In this document: one piece after another, positions 1-6,214 of the stretch
How positions within the stretch are numbered: the stretch's first letter is position 1
How the letters are laid out: each line of letters begins with the position of its first letter
Assembly: GCA_947581885.1 (NCBI GenBank)
Contig: CANPWF010000108.1
Coordinates: 1 to 6,214, forward strand
DNA: 6,214 nucleotides
Direction of reading: 5' to 3'
DNA from: an uncultured Clostridia bacterium
Lineage (GTDB): Bacteria > Bacillota > Clostridia > Christensenellales > Borkfalkiaceae
Translations under genes and position numbers: made by a program
Notes under the pieces: generated by a model
What the model saw: only the letters and a program-made list of their open reading frames with translations
What the model was told of the DNA's origin: nothing
Databases searched by the model: none

Positions 1-5
1 CGCCC

Positions 6-98
6 AAGGAATAAACAGAATAAGGCGGGGCGACTCGAATACTCGCCGCCTATTACGAGCGGCGACTATTCGGCTCGACATGACGTAGTTTATGCCTT
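6..98. repeat. Imperfect palindromic element of about 93 bp, MITE-like or structured intergenic repeat
   Basis: The outer arms are AAGGAATAAAC (6-16) and the inverse at 88-98, which pair at 10 of 11 positions. The inner arms, 36-49 and 59-72, pair at 13 of 14 positions (single mismatch 42/66) around a 9-base loop at 50-58. Between them the pairing is patchy (31-33 with 75-77). The symmetrical arrangement, no coding potential, and a position between genes fit a short non-autonomous repeat or a structured RNA element. On the minus strand the inner hairpin is followed, after a short GC-rich stretch, by a T-rich segment (about 7-24), which could help end the operon transcript, though it is not a canonical U tract. 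The left boundary is close to the window edge, so it may extend further. Confidence 0.5.
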
Positions 99-100
99 TT

Positions 101-177
101 CGTACTTCCAACCCCTTTCGGCGCGGAAGGGCACCGCGCCACTTCCCCCAAAGGGGGCAGCGAGAATGGCAACGTAC
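101..177. repeat. GC-rich imperfect inverted-repeat element downstream of fhs
   Basis: This non-coding element starts seven bases after the fhs stop, read on the minus strand. It contains a perfect 7-bp GC stem, GGCGCGG (120-126) with CCGCGCC (134-140), around a 7-base loop. Outer arms CCCCTTT (112-118) and AAAGGGG (150-156) also pair. An alternative small hairpin, CCCCC-AAA-GGGGG (145-157), competes with the outer stem. The hexamer CGTACT occurs directly repeated at 101-106 and 173-178, flanking the palindromic part; this could be a target-site duplication or chance. There is no T run after the stems on the minus strand, so it is not a textbook terminator. In style it resembles the short GC-rich palindromic repeats scattered between genes in clostridial genomes, but I cannot show copy number from one window. 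Confidence 0.5.
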
Positions 178-183
178 TCTCCC

Positions 184-1845
184 TCAAAACAGCCCGATGA
201 TCTTCCCGTCGGGGGAAACGTCGATGTTCTCGGCGGCGGGGACTTTGGGCAGCCCCGGCATCGTCATGATGTTGCCCGTGAGGGCGACGACGAACCCCGC
301 GCCCGCCGAAATTCGCACGCTCCGTACGGTGACGGTGAAGTTCTCGGGTGCGCCGAGGAGAGATTGATCGTCGGAAAAAGAGTATTGCGTCTTTGCCATG
401 CACACGGGCGTATCCGCGAAGCCGAGCGCGGTCAATTTTTCGATCTCTTCCTCCGCTTCGGGCGTATAGACGACATCCTTCCCGCCGTAAATCTTTTGCA
501 CGATCGCCGAGATTTTTTCCTTGATGGGGCGGGAAGTTTGGTAGCAGAAGTTGAAATCGCTCTTCTCTTCGGAGAGGCGTACGACCTCTCTCGCGAGCTC
601 TTCGCCCCCCTTGCCCCCTTCCGCCCAGACGGTGGAAAGCACTACGTTCACGCCGAGCGTTCTGCACTTTTCGATGACGAGGGAAATCTCCTTGTCCGTA
701 TCCGTCGGGAAGCGGTTGACGGCGACGACGGTGGGGAGCCCGTACACGTTCTTCATGTTGGAAACGTGCCTCAGGAGGTTGGGAAGTCCCCGTTCGAGGG
801 CGGGAAGGTCCTCCTCCGTCAGTTCGGTTTTCGGCACGCCGCCGTGCATTTTGAGGGCGCGGACGGTGGCGACGACGACGACAGCCGCGGGTTTCAGATC
901 CGCAAAGCGGCACTTGATATCGAGGAATTTCTCCGCGCCGAGATCCGCCCCGAATCCCGCCTCGGTGACGACGTAGTCGCCGAGCTTCAACGCCGTCTTG
1001 GTGGCGATCACCGAATTGCACCCGTGCGCGATGTTGGCAAAGGGACCACCGTGCACGAAGGCGGGCGTGCCCTCGAGCGTCTGCACGAGGTTGGGCTTCA
1101 ACGCGTCTTTCAGAAGGGCGGTCATCGCGCCCGCCGCCTTCAAGTCCCCCGCCGTGACGGGTTTCCCCTCATAGGTATAGCCCACGATCATGCGGGAAAG
1201 GCGGGCTTTCAAATCGGAGATCGACGTTGCGAGGCAGAACACCGCCATCACTTCGGAGGCGACGGTGATATCGAAGAAGTCCTTGCGCGGAACCCCCGAC
1301 TTGGGTCCGCCCAACCCGTCCTCGACGTAGCGGAGCTGCCGATCGTTCATATCCACACAGCGGTGGAGAGTGATCTTCGAAGGGTCGATACCAAGAGAAT
1401 TCCCTTGGAAAATATGGTTATCGAGCATGGCGGCAAGCAAATTATTCGCCGCACCGATCGCGTGGAAGTCCCCCGTGAAGTGCAAATTGATATCTTCCAT
1501 GGGGACGACCTGCGCATAGCCGCCGCCCGCGGCTCCCCCCTTGATCCCGAACACGGGCCCCAAGGAAGGTTCCCTCAATGCTACGACCGTTTTCTTCCCG
1601 ATGCGGGAGAGCCCGTCCGCGAGCCCGATGGTCGTCGTCGTTTTTCCCTCTCCCGCGGGCGTGGGGGTGATGGCGGTGACGAGGATGAGCTTGCCGTCCT
1701 TCCCCTTCTCCATGATGTTGAGCCCGACTTTCGCCTTGTATTTGCCGTAATATTCGATGTCGTTCTCCGAGAGCCCGACCTTTTTTGCGATCTCCGAAAT
1801 GGGGGAAATTTTCGCTTCCTGTGCGATCTCGATATCCGTTTTCAT
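184..1845 (-). CDS. fhs: Formate--tetrahydrofolate ligase (10-formyl-THF synthetase)
   Basis: Fhs condenses formate with tetrahydrofolate using ATP to make 10-formyl-THF, the formyl donor for PurN and PurH in purine synthesis and for initiator tRNA formylation. It is also the entry point of the methyl branch of acetogenesis where that pathway exists. The protein is 553 residues, full length for the family (about 555). It has the nucleotide-binding loop PTPAGEGKTT (61-70, Lys68). Both family signatures are present: GIKGGAAGGGY (100-110) and VATVRALKMHGG (325-336). REPSLGP (91-97) and the C-terminal stretch PGLPKVPAAENIDV are also typical. Nothing is missing or broken. The ATG at 1845 is preceded by GGAGGT, and the stop is TGA, whereas purD and purL use TAA. 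It follows purL by 58 bases on the same strand, which fits a role in supplying one-carbon units to purine synthesis. Identity is certain. Whether the organism also uses it for acetogenesis or formate/amino-acid fermentation cannot be told from this window. Confidence 0.98.
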   Translation of the reverse strand: MKTDIEIAQEAKISPISEIAKKVGLSENDIEYYGKYKAKVGLNIMEKGKDGKLILVTAITPTPAGEGKTTTTIGLADGLSRIGKKTVVALREPSLGPVFGIKGGAAGGGYAQVVPMEDINLHFTGDFHAIGAANNLLAAMLDNHIFQGNSLGIDPSKITLHRCVDMNDRQLRYVEDGLGGPKSGVPRKDFFDITVASEVMAVFCLATSISDLKARLSRMIVGYTYEGKPVTAGDLKAAGAMTALLKDALKPNLVQTLEGTPAFVHGGPFANIAHGCNSVIATKTALKLGDYVVTEAGFGADLGAEKFLDIKCRFADLKPAAVVVVATVRALKMHGGVPKTELTEEDLPALERGLPNLLRHVSNMKNVYGLPTVVAVNRFPTDTDKEISLVIEKCRTLGVNVVLSTVWAEGGKGGEELAREVVRLSEEKSDFNFCYQTSRPIKEKISAIVQKIYGGKDVVYTPEAEEEIEKLTALGFADTPVCMAKTQYSFSDDQSLLGAPENFTVTVRSVRISAGAGFVVALTGNIMTMPGLPKVPAAENIDVSPDGKIIGLF

Positions 1846-1903
1846 CGTTTTACCTCCGAAAAAATTTGGGTTTTTGTTCGCTCTTTTGACTGCATGAAGG
1901 GAG
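1846..1903 (-). other. purL-fhs spacer, no terminator visible
   Basis: These 58 bases are about 40% GC, clearly lower than the flanking genes. They contain an A-rich tract and a run of six T (minus strand, 1859-1864) just before the fhs ribosome-binding site. I see no stem-loop before the T run, so it does not look like an intrinsic terminator. I also see no convincing -35/-10 pair. Read-through from purL into fhs is the simplest reading. Confidence 0.55.
1852..1857 (-). promoter_or_regulatory. Ribosome-binding site of fhs
   Basis: The minus strand reads GGAGGTAAAACGATG. GGAGGT is a near-complete Shine-Dalgarno sequence, six bases before the ATG at 1845. It fixes the fhs start and suggests efficient independent translation, in contrast to the coupled purL start. 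Confidence 0.85.
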
Positions 1904-4900
1904 TTATCGGAAATACTTCACCGCGCTCTCGAAGAGTTTCATCTCGTACTGCCCGAGGACGTTCCGATACAGCCACTTGCCCTTGCGCTCGGCGTGCCCC
2001 ATCTTGCCGAACACCCTGCCGTCGGGCGAGAGGATGCCCTCGACGGCGTTCATGCTCCCGTTGGGGTTGAAGTTGATATCCATGGTGGCGTTTCCGTCGA
2101 AATCGACGTACTGCGTCATGATCTGTCCGTTCTTTGCAAGTTCGGAAAGGAGCGGGGCGGGGGCGACGAATTTCCCCTCCCCGTGCGAAATGGGGACGTT
2201 GAAGATGTCGCCGACCGCAACGCCGCTCAGCCACGGCGACTTGACGGACGCGACGCGCACCCGCACGATGCGGCTCTGATGCCGCCCGATGTCGTTATAG
2301 GTGAGCGTGGGGCAGGTTTCGTCTGTTTCAACGATCTTCCCATAGGGCACAAGTCCCAATTTGATGAGGGCTTGAAACCCGTTGCAGATGCCCCCCATCA
2401 GCCCGTCCCGCTCTTCGAGAAGGGCTTTCACCTGCTCTTCGATCTCCTCGCCGCGGAAGAACGCCGTGATGAATTTGCCCGAACCGTCGGGCTCGTCCCC
2501 GCCCGAGAACCCCCCGGGGATGAAGAGGATGTTGCTCTTTTTGATACGGGCGGCGAATTCTTCCGCCGAGCGGGCAACTTCCTCCCGCGTGCGGTTGCGG
2601 ATGACGAACGTCTCCGTTTTCGCGCCCGCGTCCTCGAACGCCTTCGCCGTATCGTACTCGCAGTTGGTGCCCGGGAACACGGGAATGAGAACGGCGGGCT
2701 TTCTCTTGTGCGCGGGGGAAAGGGTGCTCCGCCCGAAATATTCAACGTTGTATGTTCCCTCCGCGTGCGGCGCGGTTGTGGGATAGACGGGCTCGAGCTT
2801 CTTTTCGTAAATTTTCAGAAGTTCGGCGAGGGAAAGGATGGTTTCGCCGTATCGGATATGCGGCGTTTTTACCGTCCTTCCGAGAAGGATCCCGCCGTCG
2901 ATGGTTTCTTCCGTTTCGAGCACGAAAGCACCGTAATTGTAGGAGAAGATCTCAGACATGGGTGCCCCGTTTTCGTATTCGAAGCCCACCATGTTGCCGA
3001 TACAGCTCTTGAAGATCCCCTCCGCAACGCCGCCGAACACGGGGGTGAACGCGGCGAACACTTTCCCCTCTTTCATCAGGGAATGCACGCGGGAGAAGAG
3101 GGAAAGGAGGGAATGGGGAGCGGGCGTTCCGTTCCCGTCTGTTTCGGGTTTCAAAAGGAAAACGTTGTGCCCCGCCCCCTTGAATTCGGGGGACAGAACG
3201 TCCTCCGCCTTCCCCGCCGTCACGGCGAAGGAGACGAAGGTGGGCGGAACGTCGAGATGTTCGAAGGTGCCGCTCATCGAGTCCTTCCCGCCGATCGCGG
3301 CGATCCCCAAATCGGTTTGCGCCTTGAACGCGCCGAGAAGGGCGGCAAGGGGGATCCCCCACCTTCTCTCGTCCTTCCCCGTCCGCAGAAAATATTCCTG
3401 AAAGGTGAGGTAGATATCTTTGAACTTCGCGCCCGTCGCGATGAGCTTACAAATACTCTCGACGACGGCGAGATACGCCCCGTGATAGGGGCTGTGCTCG
3501 GCGATGTGCGGATTGCCCCCCCAAGCCATGTAGGAGACGGTATCCGTGTGCCCGTGTTCGAGGGAGACGAGGTGCACCATCGCCTGCGGGGGGGTGGTCT
3601 GGTATTTCCCGCCGAAGGGCATGAGCACGGTGCCCGCGCCGATCGTCGAATCGAACCGTTCCGAAAGTCCCCTCTTCGAACAGACGTTGAGGTCCCCGAC
3701 GAGGGATTTCATCCCCTCCGCAAAGTCGGACGGGATCTTCTTTCGGAAATCCGTGCCGCGGGAAATTTTTGCCGAAGCGTGCTTTTCCGCGCCGTTGCTG
3801 TTCAGAAATTCGCGGGAGACGTCGACGATTTTCTTTCCCCTCCACTTCATCACGAGACGGGGCTCTTCGGTGACGGTGGCGATGACCGTCGCTTCGAGAT
3901 TTTCCTTCTCGGCGAGTTCGAGGAAACGGGGAACGTCCTTCCCGTCGACGACGACCGCCATTCGCTCCTGCGATTCGGAGATCGCGAGCTCGGTGCCGTC
4001 CAAACCCTCGTACTTTTTGGGGACGAGATCGAGATCGATCGAAAGCCCGTCCGCAAGTTCGCCGACGGCGACGGAAACGCCGCCCGCGCCGAAATCGTTG
4101 CACCGCTTGATGAGAAGGGCGGCCTCGCTGTTTCGGAAGAGCCGTTGGAGCTTTCTCTCCTCGGGGGGATTCCCCTTTTGCACTTCCGCCCCGCAGGAGA
4201 CGAGACTTTCGAGGGAATGGGGCTTGCTCGAACCCGTCGCGCCGCCGCAGCCGTCCCGTCCCGTCCTTCCGCCGAGCAGAATGACTTTGTCGCCCGAGAC
4301 GGGTGTCTCCCGCCGAACGTTCTTTTGGGGGGCAGCCGCGATGACCGCGCCGATTTCAAGCCGCTTGGCGGTGTAGCCTTCGTGATACATCTCGTCGACG
4401 AGCCCCGTCGCGAGCCCGATCTGATTGCCGTAGGAGGAATATCCCGCCGCCGCCTCCGTCACGATCTTGCGCTGGGGAAGTTTTCCTTGCATCGTTTCGC
4501 GGACGGGGGTGAGCGGATCTCCCGCACCCGTCACGCGCATCGCGGCATAGACGTAGCTCCTGCCCGAAAGGGGATCGCGGATCGCCCCGCCGATGCAGGT
4601 CGCCGCTCCGCCGAAGGGCTCGATCTCGGTGGGGTGGTTGTGCGTCTCGTTTTTGAAGAGGAGAAGATAGTCCTCGTCCTCCCCGTCGACGTTCACCTTG
4701 ATCTTCACCGTGCAGGCGTTGATCTCCTCGCTCTCGTCGAGCCGCGGCAACGCTCCCCTCTTTTTGAGAAGTTTCATCGCGATCGTCGCAACGTCCATAA
4801 GGGTAATCGGCTTCGTCCTCTTTAATTCCTCCCGCGCGGCGAGGTATTCTTCATACGTTTTTTCTACGGCGGGGTCCTCGAACGTCACCTTGTCGAGGGT

Positions 4901-5587
4901 GGTGAGGAAGGTGGTGTGGCGGCAATGATCGGACCAATACGTATCGAGCATGCGGATCTCGGTGAGGGTGGGATCCCGCCGCTCGGACGAGAAATATTCG
5001 CGGCAGAAGAGAAGGTCGTCCCCGTCCATGGCGAGGGCGTACTGTTTTCCGAAGGCGGCAAGTTCTTCCTCGGAGAACTTCGTGAACCCGTGCAGAATTT
5101 CCGTCTCCGCGGGTTCGGGATGGGAGATTTGAAGGGTGCTCGGCACTTCGAAGCCGACCTCGCGGCACTCGACGGGGTTGATGACGTACTTTTTGATCGC
5201 GGCAAATTCCCCGTCGGAGATCTTGCCGTACACCAAATACACCTTCGCCGCGCACACGGTGGGGCGGGGTCCCTTCCCGATGAGCTGGATGCACTGCGCG
5301 GCGGAATCGGCACGCTGATCGAATTGCCCGGGGAGGGATTGCACCGCGAACGCCCGTGCGCCCGAAACGTCGATCTCCTCTTTCGCTTCGTCCATCTGCG
5401 GCTCGGAGAACACCGTTTTCACGCACTCGTCGAAGAGGGCGCGTTCGATGCCCTCCGCGTCGTACCTGTTCAGAACGCGAACGCAAGTGACTCCCGCGAT
5501 CCCGAGGAAGTCTTTGATCTCGGAAAGGAGCTTTTCCGCTTCGCGGCGGAAGCCCTCCTTCTTCTCGACGTAGATCCTGTAAACCAT
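1904..5587 (-). CDS. purL: Phosphoribosylformylglycinamidine synthase (FGAM synthase), single-chain long form with fused glutaminase
   Basis: PurL converts FGAR, glutamine and ATP into FGAM, the fourth step of purine synthesis. The protein is 1227 residues, the length of the single-chain form found in many Clostridia, so separate PurS and PurQ subunits are not needed. Order: a PurS-like N-terminal domain (about 1-165); a linker leading to YWSDHCRHTTF (217-227) with the conserved catalytic-region His; the first synthase half with KNETHNHP (312-319) and the glycine-rich GRTGRDGCGGATGSS (440-454); the second half with GGKDSMSG (766-773) and FGGVAEG (851-857); and a class I glutamine amidotransferase domain (about 964-1227). 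The last domain has PGTNCEYD (972-979), the nucleophile Cys1068 in GGICNGFQ, HGEGKF (1135-1140) and the triad-type His1198/Glu1200 in KMGHAER. All key residues are present and it appears functional. I chose ATG 5587 because it has GGAG six bases upstream and sits one base after purD. The in-frame extension to 5722 is Arg/Ser/Pro-rich, overlaps purD and looks like antisense of it. The stop is TAA. Confidence 0.97.
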   Translation of the reverse strand: MVYRIYVEKKEGFRREAEKLLSEIKDFLGIAGVTCVRVLNRYDAEGIERALFDECVKTVFSEPQMDEAKEEIDVSGARAFAVQSLPGQFDQRADSAAQCIQLIGKGPRPTVCAAKVYLVYGKISDGEFAAIKKYVINPVECREVGFEVPSTLQISHPEPAETEILHGFTKFSEEELAAFGKQYALAMDGDDLLFCREYFSSERRDPTLTEIRMLDTYWSDHCRHTTFLTTLDKVTFEDPAVEKTYEEYLAAREELKRTKPITLMDVATIAMKLLKKRGALPRLDESEEINACTVKIKVNVDGEDEDYLLLFKNETHNHPTEIEPFGGAATCIGGAIRDPLSGRSYVYAAMRVTGAGDPLTPVRETMQGKLPQRKIVTEAAAGYSSYGNQIGLATGLVDEMYHEGYTAKRLEIGAVIAAAPQKNVRRETPVSGDKVILLGGRTGRDGCGGATGSSKPHSLESLVSCGAEVQKGNPPEERKLQRLFRNSEAALLIKRCNDFGAGGVSVAVGELADGLSIDLDLVPKKYEGLDGTELAISESQERMAVVVDGKDVPRFLELAEKENLEATVIATVTEEPRLVMKWRGKKIVDVSREFLNSNGAEKHASAKISRGTDFRKKIPSDFAEGMKSLVGDLNVCSKRGLSERFDSTIGAGTVLMPFGGKYQTTPPQAMVHLVSLEHGHTDTVSYMAWGGNPHIAEHSPYHGAYLAVVESICKLIATGAKFKDIYLTFQEYFLRTGKDERRWGIPLAALLGAFKAQTDLGIAAIGGKDSMSGTFEHLDVPPTFVSFAVTAGKAEDVLSPEFKGAGHNVFLLKPETDGNGTPAPHSLLSLFSRVHSLMKEGKVFAAFTPVFGGVAEGIFKSCIGNMVGFEYENGAPMSEIFSYNYGAFVLETEETIDGGILLGRTVKTPHIRYGETILSLAELLKIYEKKLEPVYPTTAPHAEGTYNVEYFGRSTLSPAHKRKPAVLIPVFPGTNCEYDTAKAFEDAGAKTETFVIRNRTREEVARSAEEFAARIKKSNILFIPGGFSGGDEPDGSGKFITAFFRGEEIEEQVKALLEERDGLMGGICNGFQALIKLGLVPYGKIVETDETCPTLTYNDIGRHQSRIVRVRVASVKSPWLSGVAVGDIFNVPISHGEGKFVAPAPLLSELAKNGQIMTQYVDFDGNATMDINFNPNGSMNAVEGILSPDGRVFGKMGHAERKGKWLYRNVLGQYEMKLFESAVKYFR

Positions 5588-5588
5588 A

Positions 5589-6214
5589 TTATTCTCCGAG
5601 CGCGGTGAGGGCGCGCGCCCCGATATCCGCGCGTTTGTAGGCGTTTCGGAAGGCGATGTTCTCCGCGAGCGCGTAGGCACGGCGGATCGCGTCGGGAAGG
5701 CTTTCCGCGGTCGCCGTCGCACCCAACACTCTGCCGCCCGCCGTCACGAGTTTTCCTTTTTCGATCTTGGCACCCGCGATGTAGATCTCTTCCCCGTCCT
5801 TCGTCTGCGGAAGGGAAATTTCGTACCCCGTGTCGTATTTTTGGGGGTAACCTTCGGAGGCGAGGATCACACAGCACGCCGCCCCGTGCGAGAATTTCAC
5901 CTCGGTATTTTTCAGCGTGCCATTGCGGCAGGCGAGCATGATTTCGAGAAGATCGGATCGCAGAAGGGGCAATACGACCTGCGTTTCGGGGTCGCCGAAG
6001 CGGCAGTTGTATTCGATGACTTTGGGGCCCTCTTTTGTGAGCATGAGCCCGAAATACAAACACCCGCGGAACATCCTCCCCTCCTCTTTCATCGCGCGGA
6101 CGGTGGGAAGGAAGATCTCTTTTTCGCAGCGGGCGGATATCTCTTCCGTATAGTAGGGGTTGGGCGCGACGGTGCCCATTCCCCCCGTGTTCGGGCCCTC
6201 GTCCCCCGTCCTTG
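5589..6214 (-). CDS. purD: Phosphoribosylamine--glycine ligase (GAR synthetase), C-terminal part, 5' end beyond window
   Basis: PurD joins 5-phosphoribosylamine and glycine using ATP to make glycinamide ribonucleotide, the second step of de novo purine synthesis, in the cytosol. Only the last 207 complete codons and the TAA stop are present; PurD is usually about 420 residues, so roughly the first half lies past the right edge. The fragment opens with DEGPNTGGMG (near 6174-6203), the conserved glycine-rich stretch of the PurD ATP-grasp domain. It continues to EYNCRFGDPETQ (about 5979-6014), which contains the RFGDPE family signature and the acidic and Asn residues expected to bind Mg-ATP. The remaining residues fit the small C-terminal domain, ending in ALGE. 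No frameshift or internal stop is seen. The first ATG inside the window (6179) is an internal Met of GGMG, not the start. The stop lies one base before the purL start, so the two genes are very likely co-transcribed and translationally coupled. Identification is secure from the motifs. Confidence 0.96.
   Translation of the reverse strand, partial: RTGDEGPNTGGMGTVAPNPYYTEEISARCEKEIFLPTVRAMKEEGRMFRGCLYFGLMLTKEGPKVIEYNCRFGDPETQVVLPLLRSDLLEIMLACRNGTLKNTEVKFSHGAACCVILASEGYPQKYDTGYEISLPQTKDGEEIYIAGAKIEKGKLVTAGGRVLGATATAESLPDAIRRAYALAENIAFRNAYKRADIGARALTALGE
5594..5597 (-). promoter_or_regulatory. Ribosome-binding site of purL, inside the end of purD
   Basis: On the minus strand the bases before the purL ATG read GGAGAATAATATG. 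GGAG is followed by a six-base spacer, a good Shine-Dalgarno distance. It lies within the last codons of purD and supports ATG 5587 as the purL start rather than the in-frame ATG at 5722. Confidence 0.75.

Noticed and set aside
1..183. tRNA, small RNA gene or CRISPR repeat in the left intergenic region
   Set aside because: There is no cloverleaf or TPsiC-like GTTCGA arm, and no regularly spaced direct repeats. The structure is two palindromes only.
53..1021. Minus-strand open frame of 322 codons overlapping fhs in another frame
   Set aside because: It is very Arg-rich, out of frame with the clear fhs protein, and runs into the palindromic repeats.
184..1845. fhs as evidence of an acetogen
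   Set aside because: Fhs is common in non-acetogenic Firmicutes, and no other Wood-Ljungdahl gene is in the window.
1846..1903. T run before fhs as a possible terminator or fhs promoter
   Set aside because: No stem precedes the T run, and no convincing -35/-10 pair is visible.
166..2070. Plus-strand open frame of 634 codons across fhs and into purL
   Set aside because: It lies entirely antisense to fhs and the end of purL, whose family motifs are unmistakable. The translation is rich in Arg, Gly, Asp and His with no recognisable domain, as expected from the complement of GC-rich codons.
1994..4825. Plus-strand open frame of 943 codons inside purL
   Set aside because: It is a shadow of purL. 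Codons whose complement is a stop (TTA, CTA, TCA) are rare in this GC-rich gene, so the antisense frame stays open by default. There are no motifs and no separate ribosome-site logic.
5588..5722. Upstream in-frame start for PurL that would add 45 residues
   Set aside because: The extension overlaps purD, is Arg/Ser/Pro-rich and unlike any PurL N-terminus. The ATG at 5587 has a well-spaced GGAG and gives the family's normal beginning.

Overview
This is a stretch of bacterial chromosome with one tightly packed run of genes, all on the minus strand. Transcription runs from the right edge to the left: purD (3' part only, cut by the window edge), purL (complete), fhs (complete), then about 183 bases of non-coding, palindrome-rich DNA at the left edge.

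The base composition is GC-rich (high 50s percent by eye). PurL is the long single-chain type, with the glutaminase domain fused at its C-terminus, and it sits directly behind purD. That order, the strong GGAG(G) ribosome-binding sites and the protein sequences suggest a GC-rich Clostridia-like Firmicute, possibly an uncultured gut lineage. This placement is inference from sequence character, not a database match.

The three enzymes form a coherent pathway unit. PurD makes glycinamide ribonucleotide (GAR) and PurL converts formyl-GAR (FGAR) to the amidine FGAM. Fhs charges tetrahydrofolate with formate to give 10-formyl-THF, the one-carbon donor for the two formyl-transfer steps of purine synthesis (PurN and PurH, not in this window). 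purD and purL are separated by one base. purL and fhs are separated by 58 bases with no visible terminator, so all three are probably on one transcript.

The left-edge non-coding DNA holds two adjacent imperfect inverted-repeat elements, at about 6-98 and 101-177. They look like short intergenic repeats or miniature non-autonomous elements, and may also form the 3' end of the operon transcript. They are the least explained part of the window. I found no new defence system, mobile gene, CRISPR array or RNA gene. The rest is ordinary core metabolism, and the long plus-strand reading frames are antisense shadows of these genes.
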